From Hymenobacter sp. YC55 (GTDB lineage Bacteria > Bacteroidota > Bacteroidia > Cytophagales > Hymenobacteraceae): a DNA stretch of 64,000 nucleotides. Positions within the stretch are counted from its first letter, which is position 1. Each line of letters begins with the position of its first letter. The notes below the pieces were generated by a model. That model worked only from the letters and a program-made list of their open reading frames with translations. It was not told the origin of the DNA and searched no databases. Below are positions 51,800 to 61,486 of the stretch, in pieces. The position numbers and the translations under genes are program-made. The stretch lies in the NCBI RefSeq assembly GCF_029433095.1, contig NZ_JARNTX010000001.1:2046001-2110000 (forward strand), in the 5' to 3' direction.

Positions 51800-51870
51800 T
51801 ACACTCTGTGTTGTAAGTAACTCATGGGTAATGGAAGCCAACTAACCATTTGTTGGCCTCTACTAGTGTG

Positions 51871-52335
51871 CTAAGATTTATCTTTCTTGGTATGCCGCTT
51901 TAGCTTTTGCTGTTTTAGTGCACGTTCGGGGATTTGCGCCGCCAAGAGCCACGTTACGGCTTCACCTTCTTGTTCGAAATACTCATAGATCGGTAGAGGC
52001 TGGCGTAGGCTGTATTCGTTGCCGACAGCAGTTGTATCCAGCCTAGTGAACATGTCGCGGGAGAGGATAATAGCTCCGTAGAAATAGCCAGCCTGCACAG
52101 CGCGCGGAAGCCAGTCTATTGACACCCATGCGGATATAGCGACGCTCAGGGTGCCCCGGCCGTTTTGGTGAAATAGTATCTTACGCCATTGCCGATGCTG
52201 CAAGGCTAGTAGCACCTCTTCCAACAGCCCCTTAATACTTTCATCGGATGGGTAACCGTCTTGCCAGTCAAGACGGAGGTAGTTACCTGTTTTGTTTTCG
52301 CTCAAACTGCCTGCTGCATTCTCGAAAATAATCAT
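51871..52335 (-). CDS. STAS-like domain protein
   Basis: 154 residues: MIIFENAAGSLSENKTGNYL, RLDWQDGYPSDESIKGLLEE, KILFHQNGRGTLSVAISAWV and SIDWLPRAVQAGYFYGAIIL, then DMFTRLDTTAVGN and YEYFEQEGEAVTWLLA. The order fits the same small STAS/SpoIIAA-like plan as 33187-33603 (central W--A--AG---A---D, FxxEGEAxxWL end). Cytosolic, basic C-terminal tail (KRHTKKDKS). Role unknown, possibly a sensor partner. Confidence 0.6.
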   Translation of the reverse strand: MIIFENAAGSLSENKTGNYLRLDWQDGYPSDESIKGLLEEVLLALQHRQWRKILFHQNGRGTLSVAISAWVSIDWLPRAVQAGYFYGAIILSRDMFTRLDTTAVGNEYSLRQPLPIYEYFEQEGEAVTWLLAAQIPERALKQQKLKRHTKKDKS

Positions 52336-52579
52336 CCGTCACTGTTGGTTAACCTTCTCGCTTGGGCTACTAGTAATAGCGTTCTATGGTTGGTGTATTC
52401 TTCTATAAAGCCGTTATTTTATCCTTACGCCCTATTCCGACGTAGAGAAGAACTTAGGTAAATCATTGTTTGGCCGAACGTGTGCCCGCTTTGTGCAGCG
52501 GAACTCCTCAGTTGTAGTTCAGGTTTATAGCTGACGTAGGTAGTTCGACAAACAAGTAGTTGTCTAGTTTCTTCTTGAT

Positions 52580-53002
52580 ATGCATCACCTCATCTATAGC
52601 AGCACTGCCACTTATCCGTTTTCTGATACTGAACTACAGGATTTACTTGCCAAGGCTCGTTCGCGCAACGAACAGTATGGGGTTACAGGTGTGCTGCTTT
52701 ATCATGAGGGGCAATTCATGCAACTCTTAGAAGGAGAAGTGGATGCCGTACATGCGCTGTACAGCAAAATTGAGCAAGATTCTCGTCACACAAGTATTTT
52801 CAAGTTAGCTGACAAGCCGATTAGTGCGCGCAGCTTTGCTGAATGGGCTATGGCGTTTCAGCCGGTTGAAGCCGATGCATTTGCAGAGGTTGAGGGGTAT
52901 CAGCCGCCAGCCACCTTGAATCCGGCCCCGCAAGGCCTGAGCGCTGCCGATGTGATGCTGTTGAAGCTGATGCACCAGTATATGCTTCCACCAGAAAAGT
53001 AA
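52580..53002 (+). CDS. BLUF-domain blue-light sensor protein
   Basis: 140 residues, almost entirely a BLUF flavin-binding domain: flavin-side Tyr6 in HLIYSSTAT, Asn30 in LAKARSRNEQYGVTGVLLYH, Gln48 in GQFMQLLEGE and the Trp89/Met91 pair in FAEWAMAF. These are the residues that rearrange hydrogen bonds to FAD under blue light. A short helical C-terminal extension (about 100-140) follows; no output enzyme is fused, so it acts through protein partners. Orphan gene next to a STAS-like and a NUDIX gene. Confidence 0.93.
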   Translation: MHHLIYSSTATYPFSDTELQDLLAKARSRNEQYGVTGVLLYHEGQFMQLLEGEVDAVHALYSKIEQDSRHTSIFKLADKPISARSFAEWAMAFQPVEADAFAEVEGYQPPATLNPAPQGLSAADVMLLKLMHQYMLPPEK

Positions 53003-53027
53003 GTGGACTTGCTAGGCCGGATTTCCC

Positions 53028-53669
53028 TTAATCACACAGGGTAGGCAGTTCTGGCTGACGGGCAAACTGAAACAGTGTAGTGAGCTGCGACGCCGTTACC
53101 CGATCAACAGATAAGGATAAGCCAGCAATTTCTTCTTCCCGAAACCAACTCCCGCCCGCAGTTTCGGGAGTTTCGGTGAGTAGTGTGCCACCCGTGATTT
53201 CGCAGAGCACAAATGCCTTGTACACGTACCAGGGCTGGGGCGGGTGTGGATGGTTCTTTTTGTCGAATAACGCCAGCAGGCGACGGGCCAGTACGTGGTA
53301 GCCCGTTTCTTCGTGGGCTTCCTTTACGGCTACTTCAAAGGGCGTATAGCCCACGTCGGCCCAGCCACCCGGCAACGACCAATTGTTGGCGTCCACCTTT
53401 TCCTGCACCAGCAAGATTTCCTCGGTGCCCCGAAACAGTACGGCCCGCACATCCACTTTAGGCGTCTGGTAACCGGTTTCGGAAGCAAACAGCCGCGTGA
53501 GCTTCTCTAGTGGCTCGTCATTGGCAGACAGTTCCTGCAGTAGCTGCACGCTGATAGCGCGAATCTCTTCGTACCGTTCGACGTCGTAGGCGTTTTGCGT
53601 GTAGGCGAGGCCCGCTTGCGCCAGGGCTTGCAGGCGTTGAGCATGGTGGAGAAGTGTTGTAGCAGTCAT
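53028..53669 (-). CDS. NUDIX hydrolase with N-terminal helical domain
   Basis: 213 residues. N-terminal helical part (LLHHAQRLQALAQAGLAYTQ, YDVERYEEIRAIS) resembles the extra domain found in one NUDIX subgroup. The Nudix box is GGWADVGYTPFEVAVKEAHE followed by ETGY, with the RE replaced by KE, and all glutamates present. It probably hydrolyses a nucleoside diphosphate derivative. ATG at 53669 is preferred to 53690. The convergent BLUF gene ends 26 bases away. Confidence 0.88.
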   Translation of the reverse strand: MTATTLLHHAQRLQALAQAGLAYTQNAYDVERYEEIRAISVQLLQELSANDEPLEKLTRLFASETGYQTPKVDVRAVLFRGTEEILLVQEKVDANNWSLPGGWADVGYTPFEVAVKEAHEETGYHVLARRLLALFDKKNHPHPPQPWYVYKAFVLCEITGGTLLTETPETAGGSWFREEEIAGLSLSVDRVTASQLTTLFQFARQPELPTLCD

Positions 53670-53801
53670 GGGCTGGCTAGTTAGGAGCAAGGCCGCAAGT
53701 TAGAAGCTGGCAGGTTTGGTAGGGGTAACTTTCTATCTTGGCGACGTACAGACAAAATACTGTCGTTTTTGAGTGTTCATCGAAAGCCAATCATCCACTA
53801 C

Positions 53802-54065
53802 ATGCAACTTCTCAATATTATTGCCATATCCCCGCAAGAAACCTTTCTTGTTGGCCACCTCGAAGGCCCTGTGAAGCCTGGCCCGTGGGAATTGCAAGTG
53901 AATGGCGAAACTATAGCTACGCTGGACGTAACGGGCGAAGCGCAGATTGAGGCGGGTCGCAAGGGCAAACTAGCGCCCCCGCGGGTGTTGGTGTGCCGCG
54001 GGCCCGTGGATAAGAGCCGCATCGATTTTACCCGTGACGAGGTAACTCTGATGCGTAAGGAATAA
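53802..54065 (+). CDS. Small hypothetical protein, 87 aa
   Basis: Starts MQLLNIIAISPQETFLVGHL, then EGPVKPGPWELQVNGETIAT, LDVTGEAQIEAGRKG and RVLVCRGPVDKSRIDFTRDE. A compact beta-rich domain with no signal. Not recognised. ATG at 53802 chosen over 53769, because the earlier residues are not protein-like. The minus-strand ORF 53798-54154 overlapping it is a shadow. Confidence 0.55.
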   Translation: MQLLNIIAISPQETFLVGHLEGPVKPGPWELQVNGETIATLDVTGEAQIEAGRKGKLAPPRVLVCRGPVDKSRIDFTRDEVTLMRKE

Positions 54066-54302
54066 GGAGTCGAAGCATCGCTTTCATCTGCTTTTGCCAT
54101 TCGTCTCGTACCAGTCGATAATAAGCTCATGCTCGCCGGCGAATTGTTAAACAATAAACTGTGGAGCTACATTAGATTTACACCAAACCGACCTATTATG
54201 GCGTTACGCTAGCGAAAAGGCCTTTCTGGCGGCAACCCGGCCGAACTTTTCGCTACTTTTGGCTATTCCGGCCCAACAGGCCGCTTCCCGTAACGCCGAG
54301 CA

Positions 54303-57300
54303 ATGAAGTTTATACCCCGGATTGCGCTGGCCGCCACCCTCAGCGCCACTGCCCCGCTAGCCGCCCAGGCTCAGCAAACTCAGGTGTTCGCCAACGACGA
54401 GCGCCACTTTCAAGAAGGCCTCGAACTCTTCGACCGGGGCAAGTATGGCGCCGCTCAGCAGGCTTTTCAGCGCTACACCGAGCTTACCCAACGCCGCAGC
54501 GGCGAGTTAGCCGCTGGTCGTACTATCGACGCGGAATATTATTATGCCGTGGCTGGCCTGTACTTGTTTCATCCCGATGCCGAGGATAGAATTCTTGCTT
54601 TTGCTGCTCAGAACCCGGCCCATCCCAAGGCCGCTGTAGCTTTTTTCGAGCTAGGAAAATTCTACTTCGACAAGAAAGATTACGCCAATGCCACCGATTA
54701 TCTGCAGCGAGTAGGCGCCGACAACCTCTCGGGCGAGCAGCGCGCCGAATCCGAGTTCAAGCTTGGCTACAGCTATTTCGCTCAGAAAGAGTTTGACAAG
54801 GCCAAACTGCAGTTCGACCGCAACAAGCAGGGGCAGCACGAGTTTCGCTACGCTAGTTCCTACTACGCTGGTTACCTGGCCTACCGTGCCGGCGACTTCG
54901 CGGGGGCCCGGAAGGATTTGGCTGTGGCCGAGCAAAACGATGCCTACCAACCAGTGGTGCCGGCCGTCATGAGCCAGATCTACTACAAGGAAGGCGACTT
55001 CGACGGCCTGATTGACTACGGCACCAAAGCCCTGGCCCAAACTCCGCCTCCGCAAAGCGCCGACGAAATTCAACTGCTGGTAGGCGATGCGTATTATCAG
55101 AAGAAAGATTTCAAAACCGCTGCCACGTATTTCAACAAGTATGCAGCTGGGCGCAAGAAGATAGAGCCGGCGGTGCAATACAAAATCGGGTACGCCAACT
55201 ATAAGCAAGGCGACTTCAAGGGCGCTATTGGCAGCCTGAAGAACGTAGCTGCCCGCCGCGACTCGCTGGGGCAAAACGCGGCCTACCACTTGGGGTTGAG
55301 TTATCTGCAAACCAACCAGAAACAACTCGCCTCGAACTCGTTCGACGCGGCCCGTAAGCTCGGCTACGACCGCACCATCAGTGAAAATGCCGCGCTGAAG
55401 TACGCCCAGATTCAATACGAGCTAGGCAATACGCCCGAAGTAATAGCGGCCCTCAAAGACTTCAACAAGAAGTTTCCCCGCTCGAAAAACCAGGCAGTTG
55501 CCGATGATATCCTGAGCGAGAGTTTCCTTAATTCGTCGGACTACGCGCAGGCCCTCAATTACCTCGACAACCTCGACGACCGGAGCTCCAAGTTGAACGC
55601 CACTTACCAGCGCGTCGCGTACTTGCAAGCGGCTACGCTCTACAACAACGCCCGCTACTCCGATGCCCTGCCGTTGCTCGACAAGAGTCTGAAGTACCCC
55701 GAGGACGACGCGTTGCGCGCCGCCGCCCAGGTGTTGAAAGGCGAAATCTACAGCGTTGGGCAGCAGTACCAGCCTGCTATTACGGCCTACACTGCCGCCG
55801 CCCGCGCAGCCCGGCAGGGTGGCGTAACTGCCAGCGAAAAAGACTTCGAACAGAAAGCGCGGTACGGCCTTGGCTACGCCTACTACAACACTCAGCAGTA
55901 CGACCGGGCCCGGCCGCAGTTTCAGGCTTGGCTCAACGACCCGGTTGCCAAGCCCGCCGACCCCAACTACTACGACGTAACGCTGCGCTTAGCCGATACC
56001 TACTACGTAGCTAAAAATTACCAGCAGGCCCTCGACCTCTACAACAAAGTAATTGCGGCCAACGCCTCCGATAAAGATTACGCCTACTACCAAAAAAGCG
56101 TGACCCTCGGGTTGATGGGCCGTCGCGACGAAGCTACTAGCACCCTGAGCACCCTGCTGAAAACTACACCCAACTCGCGCTACGCCGACGATGCCGTGTA
56201 CCAGCAGGCCCAACTCGACTACGAGGCCGGTAACTTCCAGCAAGCCGCCGATGGCTTCAGCAAGCTGATTACCAACCGGCCCAACTCCACCCTGATGCCG
56301 CAGGCGTTGCAGAAGCGAGGTGTAGCCTATGCCAACCTGGAGCAGCACGAAAAGGCTGTGGCGGATTTCAAGCAAGTGCTAAGTGCTTACCCCCGCACCA
56401 AGGCGGCGAGTAGCGCCATCTACAACTTGCAGGAGAGTTTGTCGGCCCTTGGGCGTACCGAAGAGTTCGACCAGTATCTGGCCCAATTCAAGCAGCAGAA
56501 CCCCGATAACAAGGCTACGGAGAGTGTGGAATTTGAAGCAGCCAAGTCCTTGTACCTAGCTGAGAAATACGCACAAGCAATTCCTCGTCTGGAGTCTTAC
56601 TTGAAGCAGTACCCCGACAATACGCTGGCTGCTGATGGCCGTTATTTCCTAGCCGATGCGTTGTTGAAAACCGGCAAGAAAACCGAGGCGCTACCCAAGC
56701 TGAAAGCAGTAGTAGAAGAAGGAAAGTCTGAGTTTGTGAACCGCGCCGTGGGCCGGGTGGCGGAGCTGGAGTTTGAAAACAAGAACTATTCCGAAGCCAT
56801 CAAGTACTACAGCCGCCTGCGCGAAGTGTCGCAAAACAAGCGCGAAGTGGCTAACGCAGGGTTGGGGTTGATGAAGAGCTACTACGAGAGTGCCGACTAC
56901 GAAGGCACCCGCCGGGTAGCCACAGAGTTGCAAACGCAGGCTGCCTCGCCAGCTGCCACCAACGCCGCGCTCCTCTACCTAGGCAAAGCCAGCTTCAAAG
57001 CCGGCAACCTCGACCAAGCTATAACCGAGCTCAACACCGCGGCCACCACAGCCGCGGCCGACGAAAATGGAGCCGAGGCGCTCTACCTAGTGGCCGATAT
57101 CTTGTATCAGCAGAAGAAGTACCCGGAGGCGCTAGATGCCGCCTACAAAACCAACGCCTCCAACTACGAACTGTGGCAAGGCCGGGGCTTCCTGCTGATT
57201 GCCGACATCTACGCTGCGCAGGGCGAAACTTTCCAGGCCCGGGCCACACTCAATTCCATCATCGACAACAAATTCCCGGTGGCGGAAATCATAGACGGTG

Positions 57301-57515
57301 CCAAGCAACGCCTTGCCGCATTGCCCACCGAAACCCCGGCTGCCGGTGGTACCAAGGCACCAGCCAAGACCACTCCAGCCAAGCCCGGTACCACCAAAAC
57401 TTCGCCTGCTACCAAAGGCAAAGCTGCAAGTCGTAGTTCTCTAGTGCCCTCCACCGAAGTGCCCACCGACACAACAACTAATCGGACCGATGGGCCCGTT
57501 GGGCAAGAGGAATAG
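54303..57515 (+). CDS. Large exported TPR protein (1070 aa)
   Basis: Signal peptide (MKFIPRIALAATLSATAPLAAQAQ) followed by about two dozen TPR-type repeats (for example FFELGKFYFDKKDYANATDY, AVYQQAQLDYEAGNFQQAADG, YEGTRRVATELQTQAAS) and a low-complexity Thr/Pro/Lys tail (TPAKPGTTKTSPATKGKA). Exported to the periplasm or outer-membrane inner face, where TPR scaffolds assemble complexes. It opens the envelope operon 54.3-63 kb together with an outer-membrane barrel gene, 102 bases downstream. Confidence 0.9.
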   Translation: MKFIPRIALAATLSATAPLAAQAQQTQVFANDERHFQEGLELFDRGKYGAAQQAFQRYTELTQRRSGELAAGRTIDAEYYYAVAGLYLFHPDAEDRILAFAAQNPAHPKAAVAFFELGKFYFDKKDYANATDYLQRVGADNLSGEQRAESEFKLGYSYFAQKEFDKAKLQFDRNKQGQHEFRYASSYYAGYLAYRAGDFAGARKDLAVAEQNDAYQPVVPAVMSQIYYKEGDFDGLIDYGTKALAQTPPPQSADEIQLLVGDAYYQKKDFKTAATYFNKYAAGRKKIEPAVQYKIGYANYKQGDFKGAIGSLKNVAARRDSLGQNAAYHLGLSYLQTNQKQLASNSFDAARKLGYDRTISENAALKYAQIQYELGNTPEVIAALKDFNKKFPRSKNQAVADDILSESFLNSSDYAQALNYLDNLDDRSSKLNATYQRVAYLQAATLYNNARYSDALPLLDKSLKYPEDDALRAAAQVLKGEIYSVGQQYQPAITAYTAAARAARQGGVTASEKDFEQKARYGLGYAYYNTQQYDRARPQFQAWLNDPVAKPADPNYYDVTLRLADTYYVAKNYQQALDLYNKVIAANASDKDYAYYQKSVTLGLMGRRDEATSTLSTLLKTTPNSRYADDAVYQQAQLDYEAGNFQQAADGFSKLITNRPNSTLMPQALQKRGVAYANLEQHEKAVADFKQVLSAYPRTKAASSAIYNLQESLSALGRTEEFDQYLAQFKQQNPDNKATESVEFEAAKSLYLAEKYAQAIPRLESYLKQYPDNTLAADGRYFLADALLKTGKKTEALPKLKAVVEEGKSEFVNRAVGRVAELEFENKNYSEAIKYYSRLREVSQNKREVANAGLGLMKSYYESADYEGTRRVATELQTQAASPAATNAALLYLGKASFKAGNLDQAITELNTAATTAAADENGAEALYLVADILYQQKKYPEALDAAYKTNASNYELWQGRGFLLIADIYAAQGETFQARATLNSIIDNKFPVAEIIDGAKQRLAALPTETPAAGGTKAPAKTTPAKPGTTKTSPATKGKAASRSSLVPSTEVPTDTTTNRTDGPVGQEE

Positions 57516-57617
57516 GAGTAGAGTGCTTGCTTTTTTTAAGAAAATAAACAGCTGAATACTACATGCTTGCTGCGGTTTGTTTGAACCGGTGCCTGCACTG
57601 AATTTAAAATTCCAACT

Positions 57618-59351
57618 ATGACGTTTACCCCGTCGAAACTACTGGCGCTGGCCGGCTTGCTAACCACCGTACCGGTGGTGGTGCAGGCGCAAACCACGCG
57701 TCCTACTAACCGCGGCAAGATCGAAGAAGCTGAAATCGAGATTGTAAAGGAACGGGTGAACCAGCTGCCCGAAGCTGCTCGCAACTTCGAAAAAATCAAA
57801 GTGGAAGCACCTGGTAAAACGGGCACCAAGGTGAACTACACCTATCCAGATTTTCGGTTGCCTGCCGACCTGCTCAACCCTTCGGTGCGCGTGCTCACTA
57901 TCCGGCAGGAAGAGCCAGCCCTGCAGACTGGCAACTACGTGAAGGCCGGGGTTGGCAACTACGCCACCTTTCTTGGTCGGGTGCACCTGCACAACACCCG
58001 TAGCAATTCGGCTTCGTATGGTCTCGACTTAAACCATCTGGCTTCGGGCCGCGGCCCGGTTGATAAAGACAATTCCGGCCAAAGCCGCACCAGCTTCGAC
58101 CTGCATGGCGAGACATATAGCGGCACTACGGCCCTCGGGGGAAAGCTAGAGCTAGGGCGCGAGCGGTACAACTTCTACGGCTACAACCGCAACGTAGCCG
58201 TGCTGCCCGAAGCCGATAATCTAAAGCAAACGTTCACCCGGGTTGGCGCGAAAGTGTACGCCCGCAACCGCGCCGCCGATGCTCAGTTCCAGTACGATCT
58301 TGGGGTAGGCTACCGCCACTGGAACGACCGGTTCAAGGCCAAGGAAAACAACATCTACGCCGAGTTGCGCTCCGCCTACGTGCTCAGCGAAACCAGCCGC
58401 GTGACCGTTAATGGCGACTTTTCTTATATTTCGTTCGAGGATTCGCTGAAGTACAGTCGGCCTTACTTCCAGATAACACCGGCCTTTGAAGCCAACCTGA
58501 ATCGGCTGGCGGTATCGGTGGGCGCTACGCTTGGCTACACCGGAGACACCATCCGGCAGGCCCAGCAGCTCAATGTGTATCCGGCCATTCGTTTGGCTTA
58601 CACCGTCACGGAAGACAAGTTTGTGGCTTTCGCGGGCTTGGGAGGTGCTGTGCAGCGTGTAACAATGTATGACCTCACCACCGAAAATCCTTGGCTGGCC
58701 CCCAACCAGCGCGTATCGGACACCCGCCGCGGCCCCACGCTGTTCGTCGGCTTCAATGCCACCCCGGTCCGTTCCTTGGAAGTGAATGCCCGCGTAACGC
58801 TCAGCAACGACCGCACCTTGTATTTCTATGAAAACGCGGGGTATATAGTACCGGGCGTAATTGGTGGCCTGTATCGTGGTGATTCAACCAAATTCAATTT
58901 GGTGTATGACAAGAAAGCCACCCAGCTATTCAACGCGCATGGGGAAGTTATTTACAACGCCGCCGAAAAAACTCGGGTAGGCTTGAAGCTTGATTACAAC
59001 GGCTACAACGTGAAAACGCTGGCTCAGCCGTACCACCGGCCGGCTTTCCAGTCGGTATTGTTTGCCACGCATAACTTGTACGACAAGTTGCTACTAGGAG
59101 CGGAGTTGTACACCTACAGTTCAAGCTACGGCACTAGCTACGACATGGGCACGGCCGCTGTCGGATACCGCAAAGTGCCACGCCGTACCGATTCGGTGGT
59201 GGACCTGAACCTGCGCGGTGATTACCGGATTATGGAAAAACTGTCCATCTTTGCTATGGGTAACAACCTGATTGGCGGTCAGTATGAACGGTTCTTGAAC
59301 TATCCAGTGAAAGGAGCTAACGTGCTGCTCGGCGCGACATACGACTTCTAA
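57618..59351 (+). CDS. Outer-membrane beta-barrel, TonB receptor-like
   Basis: 577 residues. Signal peptide (MTFTPSKLLALAGLLTTVPV, VVQAQ), then a short periplasmic segment with an acidic helix (KIEEAEIEIVKERVNQLPEA) and a barrel of alternating amphipathic strands (for example AGVGNYATFLGRVHLHNT, YRHWNDRFKAKENNIYAELR) ending in LNYPVKGANVLLGATYDF with a terminal Phe, as expected for BamA-dependent insertion. A full plug domain is not recognisable, so it is TonB-receptor-like only in the barrel. Operon with the TPR protein. Confidence 0.88.
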   Translation: MTFTPSKLLALAGLLTTVPVVVQAQTTRPTNRGKIEEAEIEIVKERVNQLPEAARNFEKIKVEAPGKTGTKVNYTYPDFRLPADLLNPSVRVLTIRQEEPALQTGNYVKAGVGNYATFLGRVHLHNTRSNSASYGLDLNHLASGRGPVDKDNSGQSRTSFDLHGETYSGTTALGGKLELGRERYNFYGYNRNVAVLPEADNLKQTFTRVGAKVYARNRAADAQFQYDLGVGYRHWNDRFKAKENNIYAELRSAYVLSETSRVTVNGDFSYISFEDSLKYSRPYFQITPAFEANLNRLAVSVGATLGYTGDTIRQAQQLNVYPAIRLAYTVTEDKFVAFAGLGGAVQRVTMYDLTTENPWLAPNQRVSDTRRGPTLFVGFNATPVRSLEVNARVTLSNDRTLYFYENAGYIVPGVIGGLYRGDSTKFNLVYDKKATQLFNAHGEVIYNAAEKTRVGLKLDYNGYNVKTLAQPYHRPAFQSVLFATHNLYDKLLLGAELYTYSSSYGTSYDMGTAAVGYRKVPRRTDSVVDLNLRGDYRIMEKLSIFAMGNNLIGGQYERFLNYPVKGANVLLGATYDF

Positions 59352-59439
59352 GATTAATACACAGCTGACAGTGCCTGCTGCCTGAATACACAATTGGTAA
59401 CCCGGTTTTATCTAGTCAAACAGCAAGCACACCAACTTC

Positions 59440-60663
59440 GTGTTAAGCCCCATTAACCAAACCCACTACACCTTGCCGCTATCCACTCATATCCGCACCC
59501 TGCTCCGGGACCATGACTGTGTCATTATTCCTGATTTTGGCGGCCTGATTGCCGACTACGCACCCGCCCGGATTCATCCGGTGCGGCATACGCTGGCCCC
59601 CCCAGCCAAACGCGTTGCATTCAACCAGTCGCTGACCCGCAACGATGGCTTGCTGGTGGATGCGCTAAGTGCAAAGCTCAACCTAAGCACGGCCCAGGCG
59701 CGCCAGATGGTGCGCGAAGCCGTAGCGCGGATGCAGCAAGAACTAGAAACCAGTCAGCGCACCGAATTGCCAGGTATTGGGGTATTCCGGCGGTCGGTAG
59801 GCCGAGGGCTGGAGTTCGAGTATAATGGTACAGATAATCTGCTCAATGCCAGCTTCGGTTTGCCCGAACTAGTAGCCCGTCCGGTGCGCGCTACCGACGC
59901 TATGCACTCACGTGAACGGCAGCCAGCCATGCCGCAACTATCGGTGGGTCGTTCTGTGCGTGTTACCCGCTTGCTCCAAGGGGCGCTGGCAGTTGTGATG
60001 GTGGGATTGGTGTTCTCGGCCAACTACATGTTCGCCGACCAGCAGGGCTATTTGCCGGATGCGTTGCGGATAGAAGAGCAAAAGCCACAACAGCAGATTC
60101 GTGCTCAGCAGCCCGTGGCGCAAGTGGCGCCCGCAGTTAGCCAGCAGCAAGCCGCCCTAGCTACCGCCGACAACTTTGCGGCGGCCCAACCGGTAGAAAA
60201 ACCCGCTGCCAAACCCGCAGTAGTTGCCAACGTTAAGCCGGCAGTAGCACCCAAAGCAGTGGCACCTAAAACTGCTACGCCTGCAGTTGCCGCAAGTGGC
60301 TGGCAGAAGGCTACCCCCAAACCGGTAAAAGCAAATGCTCCTACCAAGCCTGCTACCAAAGCTCCTGGTTGGGAAAAAGCCGCTGCTGCCAATGCAACTG
60401 CCAGCACGACCGCCACGACTGTTAAAAGCCGCACGGGCCGTTACTATGTTATTGCTGGCTCTTATACCACTATGATTAATGCCGAAAAAGGCCGTCAGGC
60501 ATTGGTTCGGTTAGGCCACCCGGCGCGCGTTATCACTCCGCCCGCTGGCAGTCGCCAGTATAAGCTTTCCGTTGCCGATTTCGCCGACCGCACCTCCGCT
60601 GATCGGCAAGCCTCTATTCTGCGCAAGCGGATGGGGAATACTCTTTGGGTTCTTAACTACTAG
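59440..60663 (+). CDS. HU-CCDC81 and SPOR domain protein
   Basis: 407 residues: N-terminal HU-like domain of the bacterial CCDC81 type (LSTHIRTLLRDHDCVIIPDF, GGLIADYAPA, LLVDALSAKLNLSTAQARQM, LPGIGVFRRSVGRGLEFEYN), one transmembrane helix (about 175-195), an Ala/Pro/Lys linker (about 200-325) and a C-terminal SPOR domain (GRYYVIAGSYTTMINAEKGR, WVLNY) that binds denuded peptidoglycan. It links the cytosol (perhaps DNA) to the cell wall. Start GTG at 59440. Next gene begins one base after its stop. Confidence 0.93.
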   Translation: MLSPINQTHYTLPLSTHIRTLLRDHDCVIIPDFGGLIADYAPARIHPVRHTLAPPAKRVAFNQSLTRNDGLLVDALSAKLNLSTAQARQMVREAVARMQQELETSQRTELPGIGVFRRSVGRGLEFEYNGTDNLLNASFGLPELVARPVRATDAMHSRERQPAMPQLSVGRSVRVTRLLQGALAVVMVGLVFSANYMFADQQGYLPDALRIEEQKPQQQIRAQQPVAQVAPAVSQQQAALATADNFAAAQPVEKPAAKPAVVANVKPAVAPKAVAPKTATPAVAASGWQKATPKPVKANAPTKPATKAPGWEKAAAANATASTTATTVKSRTGRYYVIAGSYTTMINAEKGRQALVRLGHPARVITPPAGSRQYKLSVADFADRTSADRQASILRKRMGNTLWVLNY

Positions 60664-60664
60664 C

Positions 60665-61396
60665 ATGACGCTTTTGCTTTCCCTGCTGCTTCAGATGCAA
60701 GTTGGCAGTGCTCCCGCAGCAGGTGCTGCCGCCGCTGATTCTTCCGCTACTGCGGCCAATGCCTCGGCCAATGCGGCCGCTTCCGACCTTTCCTTAATTG
60801 ACTTGATTGTAAAGGGCGGCGGCATCATGATTCCGCTCTTTCTGTTGTCGTTTGTGTCGCTCTACATCATTATTGAGCGCTACATCACCATCCGAAAGGC
60901 CGCGGCAGTGCCCGAGTCGTTTATGCCGGGTATTCGCAACCTGATGGTGAAGGGCGACTTGCAAGGTGCCAAAATGCTTTGTGCCCAGACGGCCACTCCA
61001 CTGGCCCGCATGATCGAAAAGGGTATCCGCCGCATTGGCTTGCCCCTAAAAGACATCGAGGCTAGCGTTGAGAACGTAGGCAAAGTGGAAATTGCCCGCC
61101 TCGAAAAAAATATTAGCATACTCGGTATTATTGCCGGTATCGCGCCCATGTTGGGTTTCGTGGGGACCATTATCGGGGTAATCAAAATATTCTACGCCAT
61201 CAGCGCCACCGGTGATTTTGGTATTGCCCAAATCTCGGGTGGTTTGTACACCAAGATGGTGACTTCCGCTACTGGTCTTATCGTGGGTATAATTGCCCAC
61301 ATTGGGTATCACTGGCTTAGCATTATGGTGGAGCGCCTCGTGTTCCGCATGGAAAACTCGGCCATCGAGTTTATGGACATCCTTCAGGACAACTAA
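60665..61396 (+). CDS. exbB: MotA/TolQ/ExbB family proton channel
   Basis: 243 residues: a signal-like first helix, an Ala/Ser-rich periplasmic linker, then three-helix ExbB core (MIPLFLLSFVSLYIIIERYI, LEKNISILGIIAGIAPMLGF VGTIIGVIKIF, VTSATGLIVGIIAHIGYHW). The proton channel residues sit in the conserved TGLIVG and VGTIIG motifs. Powers TonB or Tol function together with exbD, using proton motive force. Starts at ATG 60665; the open frame to 60572 overlaps the SPOR gene. Confidence 0.95.
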   Translation: MTLLLSLLLQMQVGSAPAAGAAAADSSATAANASANAAASDLSLIDLIVKGGGIMIPLFLLSFVSLYIIIERYITIRKAAAVPESFMPGIRNLMVKGDLQGAKMLCAQTATPLARMIEKGIRRIGLPLKDIEASVENVGKVEIARLEKNISILGIIAGIAPMLGFVGTIIGVIKIFYAISATGDFGIAQISGGLYTKMVTSATGLIVGIIAHIGYHWLSIMVERLVFRMENSAIEFMDILQDN

Positions 61397-61486
61397 CGTT
61401 GAGGTAACTGAGCAGCGGAGGAACTGAGTAATTGGTTGCTTCCGTTTACAAGCCTTCCTCAGTTACTCTGCTACCCCGCTACTCCA

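Noticed and set aside
54651..55415. 254-residue minus-strand ORF within the TPR gene
   Set aside because: Antisense frame of a repetitive GC-rich gene; hydrophobic Val/Leu-rich composition is an artefact of TPR codons.
60105..60434. Ala/Gly-rich minus-strand ORF opposite the SPOR linker
   Set aside because: Mirror of the Lys/Pro/Ala linker codons, not a gene.
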